Shown here: positions 57,557-64,000 of the stretch, piece after piece
Layout: each line of letters starts with the position of its first letter
Position numbering within the stretch: position 1 is the first letter of the stretch
Assembly: GCA_038212215.1 (NCBI GenBank)
Contig: JBBQUT010000014.1
Location: 37,601 to 101,600 of the forward strand
Reading direction: 5' to 3'
Source: JALZAI01 sp038212215
GTDB lineage: Bacteria; Actinomycetota; Actinomycetes; Mycobacteriales; Jatrophihabitantaceae
DNA length: 64,000 nucleotides
The notes under the pieces: generated by a model
What the model was told of the DNA's origin: nothing
The model's input: the letters and a program-made list of their open reading frames with translations, nothing else
Databases searched by the model: none
Program-made: the position numbers and the translations under genes

Positions 57557-59023
57557 ATGACCCGCGACAGTGCCGCTGCGCCGTTCGACGCCGATACCGT
57601 GTCCGCCGCGTACCGCAACGCCCTCGCCGTGATCGAGGCCGTCGAGCCGACGGTTGCGGGCGCCATCCGCAGCGAACTAGCCGACCAGCGCGCGTCGCTC
57701 AAGCTGATCGCCAGCGAGAACTACGCCTCGCCCGCCGTGCTGCTGACGATGGGCACGTGGTTGTCGGACAAGTACGCCGAGGGCACCATCGGGCACCGCT
57801 TCTACGCCGCCTGCCAGAACATCGACACCGTCGAGCAGGCCGCTGCCGAGCACGCGAAGGCGCTCTTCAACGCCCCGCACGCCTACGTGCAGCCGCACTC
57901 GGGCATCGACGCCAACCTCGTCGCATTCTGGGCGATCCTGGCCCAGCGCATCGAGTCGCCCGCGCTGGCGGCGGCGGGTGCCAAGCACGTCAACGACCTG
58001 TCCGAGGACGACTGGCAGCAGCTGCGCAAGGCGCTCGGCGACCAGCGCGCGTTGGGCATGTCGCTGGACGCGGGTGGCCACCTCACGCACGGTTTCCGTC
58101 CCAATATCAGCGGCAAGATGTTTCACCAGGCCTCCTACGGCACCGATCCCGACACGGGGCTGCTCGACTACGACCTGGTCCGCGCGCAGGCGCGCGAGTT
58201 CCGGCCACTGATCTTGATCGCCGGCTACAGCGCGTACCCACGCAAGGTGAACTTCGCCAAGATGCGCGAGATCGCCGACGAAGTTGGCGCCACCTTCATG
58301 GTCGACATGGCGCACTTCGCCGGCCTGGTCGCGGGCAAGGTGTTCACCGGTGACTTCGACCCCGTCCCGCACGCCCATGTGACCACCACCACGACGCACA
58401 AGTCGCTGCGCGGGCCACGCGGCGGCATGGTGCTGTGCCAGCCCGAATACGCCGACGCAGTCGACCGAGGGTGCCCGATGGTGCTAGGCGGGCCGCTCGG
58501 CAATGTGATGGCCGCCAAAGCGGTCGCCCTGGCCGAGGCGCGGCAGCCGAGCTTCGCGTCCTACGCCCAGGCGATCGCCGACAACGCCGTCGCACTCGCC
58601 GATGGGCTGATGAAGCGAGGGGCACGCCTGATCACCGGCGGGACCGAGAACCACCTCGTCCTGATCGACGTTTCGGGCTTCGGCCTGACTGGCCGGCAGG
58701 CCGAGTCCGCGCTGCTCGATTCCGGCATCGTCACGAACCGCAACGCCATCCCGCGCGATCCGAACGGCGCCTGGTACACGTCAGGGGTACGCGTCGGTAC
58801 ACCCGCCCTCACCTCTCGCGGCTTCGGCCCGGCCGAGATGGACCGGGTCGCCGAACTGATGGTGGACGTGCTGTCGGCCACGACGCCGGCTTCGGCGGCG
58901 TCCGGTGGGGCGTCCAAGGCCAAGTATCAGATCGCTGACGGCGTCGCCGGCAAGACACACTCGGCCGCCGACGAATTGCTCGACGCCAACCCGCTTTACC
59001 CAGGACTTCAACTAGGCAGATGA
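57557..59023 (+). CDS. glyA: Serine hydroxymethyltransferase (long form)
   Basis: A 488-residue PLP enzyme. Family blocks are SLKLIASENYASPAVLLTMG, YAEGTIGHRFYAACQNIDTV, HAYVQPHSGIDANLVAFWAI, VGATFMVDMAHFAGLVAGKV and THKSLRGPRGGMVLC, where the lysine in TTTTHKSLRGPRGG binds PLP. C-terminal blocks are TNRNAIPRDPNGAWYTSGVR and GTPALTSRGFGPAEMDRVAE. It is longer than the 420-residue type because of an insert near 170-200 (LSEDDWQQLRKALGDQRALG), as in other actinobacterial long forms. It converts serine and tetrahydrofolate to glycine and methylene-tetrahydrofolate. ATG with GGAG upstream. A small membrane protein gene starts one base after its stop. Confidence 0.94.
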   Translation: MTRDSAAAPFDADTVSAAYRNALAVIEAVEPTVAGAIRSELADQRASLKLIASENYASPAVLLTMGTWLSDKYAEGTIGHRFYAACQNIDTVEQAAAEHAKALFNAPHAYVQPHSGIDANLVAFWAILAQRIESPALAAAGAKHVNDLSEDDWQQLRKALGDQRALGMSLDAGGHLTHGFRPNISGKMFHQASYGTDPDTGLLDYDLVRAQAREFRPLILIAGYSAYPRKVNFAKMREIADEVGATFMVDMAHFAGLVAGKVFTGDFDPVPHAHVTTTTTHKSLRGPRGGMVLCQPEYADAVDRGCPMVLGGPLGNVMAAKAVALAEARQPSFASYAQAIADNAVALADGLMKRGARLITGGTENHLVLIDVSGFGLTGRQAESALLDSGIVTNRNAIPRDPNGAWYTSGVRVGTPALTSRGFGPAEMDRVAELMVDVLSATTPASAASGGASKAKYQIADGVAGKTHSAADELLDANPLYPGLQLGR

Positions 59024-59024
59024 G

Positions 59025-59681
59025 ATGACCAACTACCAACCGATGTCTAGCGCGCCGCCGCCGCAGCAGCCACCCGCAAAGGGGGCGCCGCCGTCGACGG
59101 TCCGCAATGCCGTGCTGCTCATGTTCATCAGCGCCGGGTTGTCGCTGATCGGGCTGATCACAGAATTCGCGCTGCGCAGTCAGATTCGCGATCGGGTACG
59201 CAAGGACAATCCCACCGCCGACTCACAGCGCCTGGACGATCTCGTCAACACCGCAGTCACCTTCGCGGTGATTGTCGGAGCCGTGCTGCTCGTTCTCTAC
59301 CTGTTGCTGGCGATTCAGGTGCGCAAGGGCAAGAACTGGGCGCGCATCGTCACGTGGGTTTTCGCCGGGTTCGGTGTGCTGAGCCTGGTGACCACGCTGT
59401 CGGGAACGGCACCGGTAGCAAACCGGGTGCTCGGCGGTCTGGCCGGCATCATCGACATCGTTTTGATCATCTTGCTGGCGCTCGCACCGAGCAATGCCTA
59501 CTTCCGTAAACCCGGTCTGCAGTACCCACCGGCGGGCTACGGACAGCAACCGGGCTACGGACAGCAACCCGGCTACGGACAGCAACCCGGCTACGGACAG
59601 CAACCCGGCTACGGACAGCAACCCGGCTACGGACAGCAACCGGGCTCCGGACAAGAGGGCTACGGGGCGCCGCAGCAATAA
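59025..59681 (+). CDS. Four-TM membrane protein with a GYGQQP-repeat tail
   Basis: A 218-residue protein. After a proline-rich start come four hydrophobic segments (LLMFISAGLSLIGLITEFAL, FAVIVGAVLLVLYLLLAIQV, IVTWVFAGFGVLSLVTTLSG, GLAGIIDIVLIILLALAPSN). The C-terminus is six repeats of GYGQQP followed by GSGQEGYGAPQQ. Such Gly/Tyr/Gln/Pro tails are common on actinobacterial membrane proteins of unknown function and may be low-complexity interaction regions. It begins one base after the glyA stop and is probably co-transcribed. The family is not recognised beyond this pattern. Confidence 0.82.
   Translation: MTNYQPMSSAPPPQQPPAKGAPPSTVRNAVLLMFISAGLSLIGLITEFALRSQIRDRVRKDNPTADSQRLDDLVNTAVTFAVIVGAVLLVLYLLLAIQVRKGKNWARIVTWVFAGFGVLSLVTTLSGTAPVANRVLGGLAGIIDIVLIILLALAPSNAYFRKPGLQYPPAGYGQQPGYGQQPGYGQQPGYGQQPGYGQQPGYGQQPGSGQEGYGAPQQ
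59535..59642 (+). repeat. 18-bp tandem coding repeat (GYGQQP units)
   Basis: Six units of 18 bp starting GGCTACGGACAGCAAC (59535, then every 18 bases to 59625) encode GYGQQP. They differ only by synonymous C/G changes, so they arose recently or are being homogenised. Confidence 0.9.
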
Positions 59682-59743
59682 CGATCTGGCGGTAAGGAAC
59701 TGCGGCGGTAGTAACTCAGCGGTAACGGCTCAGCGGTAACGGC

Positions 59744-60952
59744 TCAGCGATATGGGGTCGCGGTCGTACCTTTACCGTCGTGCCACTCGTACGCGGGCAC
59801 GCCCCCGACGAACACCCGCAGGGCCCGACTCATCACGTCCAGCGGATCTCCGTCCCAGATCACCAAATCTCCGTCCAGGCCGACTTCCAGAGCACCCACC
59901 CGGTCGGCGATCCCCATGATCTGCGCCGGGTTGACCGTGATCGAACGCAGCGCGTCCTCACGCGACATGCCCTCCTTCACGGCCAGCGTGGCTTGGTGCA
60001 CGAGGAAGTTGATCGGGACTACCGGATGGTCGGTCGTGAGCGCGACGAGCACGCCGGCCCGGGCCAGCCGCCCCGGGTTGGCCATCGTGCGCTCGCGTAG
60101 TTCCACTTTCGATCGGCTGCTGAATAGCGGTCCGACGACGCACGGGATGTCGCGCTCGGCCAGCACGTCAGCGATCAGGTATCCCTCGGTCGCGTGATTG
60201 ACGATGAGTCGATAGCCGAACTCGTCCGCGAGCCGGATTGCGGTGGCGATGTCGTCGGCACGGTGCGTGTGCTGGCTCCACGGCAATTCCCGGTCAAGGA
60301 CGCGCACCAGTATCTCGCAGGTGCTATCACGGTCAAACGGTTCGCCAATCTCGGCGGCCCTGTCACGTTTGACTTTGTAATCCTGAGCCTTACCGAACGC
60401 GTCGCGGATTACGGCAGCGACGCCGAGCCTGGTCGCTGGTAGCTGCTTCTTCTCGCGATAGACCCGCTTCGGATTCTCACCGAGCGCGCTCTTCACGCTG
60501 GCGGGTGACTTGATCACCATCTCGTCCACGATGCGGCCCCAGGTCTTGATCGCGACCGTCTGACCGCCGATCGGGTTCCCGCTCCCGGGTTTCACGACCA
60601 CAGCCGTGACGCCGCCGGCGAGGGCGTCGGCGAACCCACGCTCCACGGGATTGATCCCGTCCAGCGCACGAAGTCGCGCCCCGTTAGGGCCGGTTAGCTC
60701 GTTCGTGTCGCTGGCCGCAACACCCTCACCCTCTTCCGAAACGCCGAGATGGGTGTGCGCGTCGACGAATCCGGGAAGCACCCAGCGTCCGGCGGCATCG
60801 ACCGTCGGCGTGCCGCGCGGCACCACCACATCGGTGCCGATCGCGGTGATCACGCCGTCGATGACGAGAACTGTTGCGAGCTCGATCGGCTCGCGGCTGA
60901 CGGGCACGATGCGCGCTCCGGTGACGGCGACGCTGCCGGTGAGTTGGCTCAT
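59744..60952 (-). CDS. Amidohydrolase (imidazolonepropionase-like)
   Basis: A 402-residue protein from ATG 60952 (GGTGAGG upstream). It has a composite beta-barrel start (VAVTGARIVPVSREPIELAT), the metal-binding VLPGFVDAHTHLGVSEEG (HxH) and GGVTAVVVKPGSGNPIGGQT. Further metal ligands are in YRLIVNHATEGYLI (His), and LVALTTDHPVVPINFLVHQA has the final Asp. C-terminal barrel residues are GDLVIWDGDPLDVMSRALRV. It resembles the amidohydrolase/imidazolonepropionase clan. The exact substrate (a cyclic amide or dipeptide) is not readable. It converges on the gene pair glyA/GYGQQP and is divergent from gnd. Confidence 0.88.
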   Translation of the reverse strand: MSQLTGSVAVTGARIVPVSREPIELATVLVIDGVITAIGTDVVVPRGTPTVDAAGRWVLPGFVDAHTHLGVSEEGEGVAASDTNELTGPNGARLRALDGINPVERGFADALAGGVTAVVVKPGSGNPIGGQTVAIKTWGRIVDEMVIKSPASVKSALGENPKRVYREKKQLPATRLGVAAVIRDAFGKAQDYKVKRDRAAEIGEPFDRDSTCEILVRVLDRELPWSQHTHRADDIATAIRLADEFGYRLIVNHATEGYLIADVLAERDIPCVVGPLFSSRSKVELRERTMANPGRLARAGVLVALTTDHPVVPINFLVHQATLAVKEGMSREDALRSITVNPAQIMGIADRVGALEVGLDGDLVIWDGDPLDVMSRALRVFVGGVPAYEWHDGKGTTATPYR

Positions 60953-61025
60953 CACCTCACCGTAGGCGGCGGCAATCGCCGCCTCGGCGTGGGCTCCACG
61001 CGCGGGTATCGCTACGGTGTGCGTC

Positions 61026-62486
61026 GTGACTGACGCACCGCGAGCAGAAGACGCACAGGCCCAGATCGGCGTGACGGGGTTGGCGGTCATGGGCCGCAAC
61101 CTGGCCCGCAACCTGGCCCGGCACGGGCACGTCGTCGCGCTGCACAATCGGACCACGGCGCGCACCACCTCGTTGGTCGAGCAGCACGGCGATGAGGGGA
61201 CGTTCGTCGCGTCCGACTCACTCGCGGGATTCGTGGCGTCTCTGGAGCGTCCCCGCGCTGTGATCATCATGGTGAAGGCGGGCGCGGCAACCGACGCGGT
61301 TATCGAGGAGTTGGCACCTCTTCTCGATGACGACGACATCATCATCGACTGCGGCAACGCGCACTATGTCGATACGCGGCGCCGCCAGTTCGAGTTGCAT
61401 TCGCGCGGCATCCATTTCGTGGGTTGCGGCGTGTCCGGCGGCGAGGAGGGTGCGCTGAACGGCCCGTCGATCATGCCGGGCGGCTCGGCGCAGTCTTATG
61501 AAAAGCTCGGCCCGATCCTGGAATCGATCGCCGCCGTCGTTGACGGCACACCATGCTGCGTGCACGTCGGTCCGGACGGTGCGGGCCACTTCGTCAAGAT
61601 GGTGCACAACGGCATCGAATATGCCGACATGCAACTGATCGCGGAGGCCTACGACCTACTGCGCGCGGGGTTGTCCGCGACACCGGCCGAGATCGGCGAA
61701 ATCTTTCGCGAGTGGAATTCCGGTGATCTGGAATCGTTCCTCATCGAGATCACCGCCGACGTACTCGGGCACATCGACGCAGCGACCGGGTCGGCCTTTG
61801 TGGACATCGTCCTCGACCAGGCAGAGCAGAAGGGCACCGGTCGCTGGACGGTGCAGAGCGCCCTCGACCTGGGGATCCCGATCACCGGCATCGCCGAGGC
61901 GACCTTCGCGCGGGCGCTGTCCGGCCATGCCGAGCAGCGCGGGCCCGCGCAGCAGACCTTCGGATCCGCGACCGAGCCTGTCGGCTACTCGTCCCGGAAG
62001 GAATTCACCGAGGACGTTCGCGCAGCGCTGTATGCGTCGAAGGTCGTCGCTTACGCACAAGGATTCGATCACATCGCTGCCGGATCCGCCGAATTCGGAT
62101 GGGACGTCGATCGCGGCGCTATGGCGACGATTTGGCGCGGCGGGTGCATCATCCGGGCGCGCTTCCTCGATCGGATTCGCGAAGCGTACGACGCAAACCC
62201 GGCGCTGCCATCGCTTCTGGTGGCACCCTATTTTGCCGACGCCGTACGCGCCGGTGTCGATTCGTGGCGGCGAGTGGTGTCCTCGGCTGCGCTCGCCGGC
62301 ATCCCTACGCCAGCTTTCTCCTCGTCGCTCGCCTACTACGACGGATTGCGCCGCGACCATCTGCCGGCAGCGTTGATTCAGGGATTACGCGACAATTTCG
62401 GCGCGCACACCTACCGTCGGGTAGACCGCGAGGGGAGTTTCCACACCGAGTGGGCGGGCAGCACGAGGTCCGAATCTCCGGCGTAA
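61026..62486 (+). CDS. gnd: 6-phosphogluconate dehydrogenase (decarboxylating)
   Basis: A 486-residue long-form Gnd. The Rossmann start is IGVTGLAVMGRNLARNLARH. Substrate-binding signature is GCGVSGGEEGALNGPSIMPG, the catalytic lysine lies in HFVKMVHNGIEYADMQLIAE, and the C-terminal helical part includes GTGRWTVQSALDLGIPITGI and NFGAHTYRRVDREGSFHTEW. It oxidises 6-phosphogluconate to ribulose-5-phosphate in the pentose phosphate pathway. The NRTT loop (ALHNRTTARTTSLV) suggests NADP rather than NAD. GTG 61026 is preferred over GTG 61017. It is divergent from the amidohydrolase. Confidence 0.94.
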   Translation: MTDAPRAEDAQAQIGVTGLAVMGRNLARNLARHGHVVALHNRTTARTTSLVEQHGDEGTFVASDSLAGFVASLERPRAVIIMVKAGAATDAVIEELAPLLDDDDIIIDCGNAHYVDTRRRQFELHSRGIHFVGCGVSGGEEGALNGPSIMPGGSAQSYEKLGPILESIAAVVDGTPCCVHVGPDGAGHFVKMVHNGIEYADMQLIAEAYDLLRAGLSATPAEIGEIFREWNSGDLESFLIEITADVLGHIDAATGSAFVDIVLDQAEQKGTGRWTVQSALDLGIPITGIAEATFARALSGHAEQRGPAQQTFGSATEPVGYSSRKEFTEDVRAALYASKVVAYAQGFDHIAAGSAEFGWDVDRGAMATIWRGGCIIRARFLDRIREAYDANPALPSLLVAPYFADAVRAGVDSWRRVVSSAALAGIPTPAFSSSLAYYDGLRRDHLPAALIQGLRDNFGAHTYRRVDREGSFHTEWAGSTRSESPA

Positions 62487-62615
62487 CGTCTCGCGGTGCC
62501 TGATCAACCGTCGCTTCCGACCCAAAGTCCGCTAAACCGGTCTGTCGATCCTGCGTCGTCCACAGCTTTCGTCGGCGTGTTTGCCGCCTGACCCGCCGAC
62601 GACCATGATGACCCG

Positions 62616-63239
62616 GTGCCCCGCCGTTGGATGAGCCTCGCAGTGGTACTCGGCTGTGTGCTGACCGCATGCACAAGCGGACAAAGCACTCCAACCCCGA
62701 CACCGTCGAGCAGCACGACTCGTCAAGCGTCGACCACGCCTGTTCCATCGAGTTCGCTTCCTTCCAGCGGGGCGCTCATCACAGGCCCTAACCTTCGCCC
62801 CGGCGACGTTCCGCCAACGTTGAATGCGCTCGGCAGAGATCATTCGCGGGTCGGAGCAATGTTCTTCGCCAAATACTATTTTCAGGCCTTCGACTGGGGT
62901 TATGCCACCAACGATCCCTACCTCGTCCGCCGAATTAGTTCCTCAAAATGCTCTGCATGCAATGTCTACATCTCCACTCTCCAACGAGTGAAAGACCGGA
63001 ACGAGACAGTTCGCGCGGGTCGGATAGTCATAGACTCGATATCGCCTATTACCGGTTCATTTAGATTTAAATCAGATTATGTCATCGACGTTGGGCTGTC
63101 CGAAGAGCGAGTGATCCTCGACCGGGTGGGGCATCCCCCGCAGGTGGTTGCCGCGGCCATCAAGGACAATCATTCACTGGTCTTCGTCTCTTGGGTACAT
63201 CGACACTGGCAGGTTATCGAGGTGGGCGCGAAGCGATGA
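62616..63239 (+). CDS. DUF6318 lipoprotein
   Basis: A 207-residue protein. The signal ends in the lipobox VLTAC (Cys19), followed by a Ser/Thr/Pro spacer (PTPTPSSSTTRQASTTPVPS). The globular part reads PPTLNALGRDHSRVGAMFFA, KYYFQAFDWGYATNDPYLVR and RISSSKCSACNVYISTLQRV with a C-x-x-C pair; this is the DUF6318 pattern of actinobacterial lipoproteins. It should sit on the outer membrane face. Function unknown. GTG start. Its stop overlaps the start of the next gene (ATGATGA), so the two are translated together. GC is lower here than upstream, perhaps marking another variable region. Confidence 0.8.
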   Translation: MPRRWMSLAVVLGCVLTACTSGQSTPTPTPSSSTTRQASTTPVPSSSLPSSGALITGPNLRPGDVPPTLNALGRDHSRVGAMFFAKYYFQAFDWGYATNDPYLVRRISSSKCSACNVYISTLQRVKDRNETVRAGRIVIDSISPITGSFRFKSDYVIDVGLSEERVILDRVGHPPQVVAAAIKDNHSLVFVSWVHRHWQVIEVGAKR

Positions 63240-64000
63240 TGAGACGTTATCACCTTCCGATATCAATACTGGCCGTCCTTTGTCTTTCGTGCGGAAACTC
63301 CGTCGCGGCAGCCTATTCCGACTCAACGATCAAGCCTCGACCAACGACCAGTGGTCGAGCAGAACGCAACGGCTTTGGTGTCGTCGGACATCAGGTGAAT
63401 CACTCGTTTCGGCGCGAACCGGCGCACCACTCTGCGTCCCCGCTTAGCACGGTCGCCGCGACGCACGTGATCGATTGTGGGCCGCGGCAGGTTATCGGAC
63501 GGTTGAGTGCACCGTCGACCAATGTGTGCGCGATATCGCAGCAGATATGTGGTGTGACGAGCGCTGCGCAGTTGCGTGCGGTGACCGGTGGTGGGAGGAC
63601 TCGGCTGACGGTCACCCGGCAGCCGAACGGCACTTTCACGCCCGGCCTAACCGTCTGCAATGCGCTGCCCGGAGCTGCGGCGCGGCCTGAGGTGACGGTG
63701 GCGATGGTGACGGCGCAGGTGCAGAAGTTGCTCCCGCGTCCTGCTGTGCGTACGACTGGCGTGAACTCCCCGACGTTGGTGAACATTGACACCATTTTCT
63801 GGATTGCCACGCCGGTCGAGCGGACGCTGGGCACGGTCACCCTGCTGGGGTATCGGGTTGATTTGCGTGCTCACTTGGACGGTGTCGCGTGGGAATTCGG
63901 TGACGGGGTCACCGACTCCACGACTAGCCCGGAGCCGGCGTACCGGGCGAGCGATCCGTGCGACACGGTGCATTGCGCCGGTTACTACAGCCATATCTAT
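63236..64000 (+). CDS. Partial secreted protein, cut by the window edge
   Basis: From ATG 63236 (or the ATG three bases later) an open frame of 255 codons runs off the right end. The N-terminus MMRRYHLPISILAVLCLSC with GNSVAAAYS is a signal peptide, possibly a lipobox at LSCG. Downstream pieces include GRLSAPSTNVCAISQQICGV, LTVTRQPNGTFTPGLTVC, TIFWIATPVERTLGTVTLLG and VAWEFGDGVTDSTTSPEP, which resembles a PKD-type beta domain (W-x-F-G-D-G). Paired with the DUF6318 lipoprotein by overlapping start and stop codons, it is probably an extracellular or surface protein. Function unknown. Confidence 0.75.
   Translation, partial: MMRRYHLPISILAVLCLSCGNSVAAAYSDSTIKPRPTTSGRAERNGFGVVGHQVNHSFRREPAHHSASPLSTVAATHVIDCGPRQVIGRLSAPSTNVCAISQQICGVTSAAQLRAVTGGGRTRLTVTRQPNGTFTPGLTVCNALPGAAARPEVTVAMVTAQVQKLLPRPAVRTTGVNSPTLVNIDTIFWIATPVERTLGTVTLLGYRVDLRAHLDGVAWEFGDGVTDSTTSPEPAYRASDPCDTVHCAGYYSHIY

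Noticed and set aside
59535..59642. Possible CRISPR array
   Set aside because: The regular 18-bp units have no spacers and encode GYGQQP in frame inside a membrane protein. No cas genes are present.
1..64000. tRNA, rRNA or integrase genes marking a genomic island boundary
   Set aside because: I found no cloverleaf, no rRNA segment and no tyrosine or serine integrase. The island at 3.4-15.9 kb is inferred only from IS density, relics and lower GC.

Overview
The window is high-GC actinobacterial chromosome. Translated genes end in G or C at the third codon position, GTG starts and 4-base stop/start overlaps are common, and the gene set (coenzyme F420 synthesis, LCP cell-wall ligases, SigE/anti-sigma/HtrA/TatB, TIGR03089) is actinomycete-specific. 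Two blocks resemble well-known mycobacterial neighbourhoods: O-methyltransferase/sigE/anti-sigma/htrA/tatB/mrp/DUF1003/MgtE-N (28.7-39.8 kb), and fbiA/fbiB/nucleotidyltransferase/LCP/TIGR03089/acyl-CoA dehydrogenase (40.4-57.4 kb). Gene content and order differ enough that a mycobacterium itself is unlikely. A relative of Jatrophihabitans or Frankia would fit, but this is an inference.

Left end (1-3 kb): a partial small gene is divergent from a large LAL-type LuxR regulator. From 3.4 to 8.75 kb lies a pile of insertion sequences: an IS6 tail joined to a decapitated IS701-like transposase, an IS256 internal fragment, a frameshifted IS110 interrupted near its end by a dead IS6 copy, one intact IS110, and a possible ISL3 scrap. 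Next to this pile is the most unusual cargo: a two-gene unit on the minus strand (8973-13231) with a GT4 glycosyltransferase followed by a 990-residue protein that joins an alpha/beta-hydrolase (SERAC1/SesB-like), a STAND/NB-ARC-like ATPase and TPR repeats. This is the architecture of an NLR-like immune or programmed-death effector. Further relics follow (13.6-15.9 kb): an IS1380 tail, a two-domain HTH protein, a frameshifted hypothetical gene and a CpaF truncated just after Walker A.

From 16 kb on the chromosome looks ordinary. It holds several GNAT acetyltransferases, a LysR/EamA exporter pair, a molybdate uptake locus (mop, modABC), an MFS exporter, an FAD amine-oxidase-like enzyme, and an acyl-CoA dehydrogenase with a CitE-like lyase. 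After these come MgtE-N/CBS with DUF1003, marR-azlCD, mrp, a RelE-type toxin-antitoxin pair, and tatB, htrA, anti-sigma and sigE. sigE has a clear ECF promoter of its own, and the same promoter type precedes a 55-residue membrane protein at 16.1 kb.

The right half carries F420 synthesis (fbiA and a CofE fused to a NUDIX domain instead of the usual nitroreductase), a VapBC pair, a DNA glycosylase, and a cell-envelope set: sugar-1-phosphate nucleotidyltransferase, SpoIID-like protein and three tandem LCP ligases. Metabolic genes (glyA, gnd, an amidohydrolase) and a secreted DUF6318/hypothetical pair, cut by the window edge, complete it.

A dispersed repeat of about 75 bp occurs at three loci (25.06, 36.39 and 41.33 kb). 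At each one its terminal GTGAG supplies the GTG start codon of the downstream gene.
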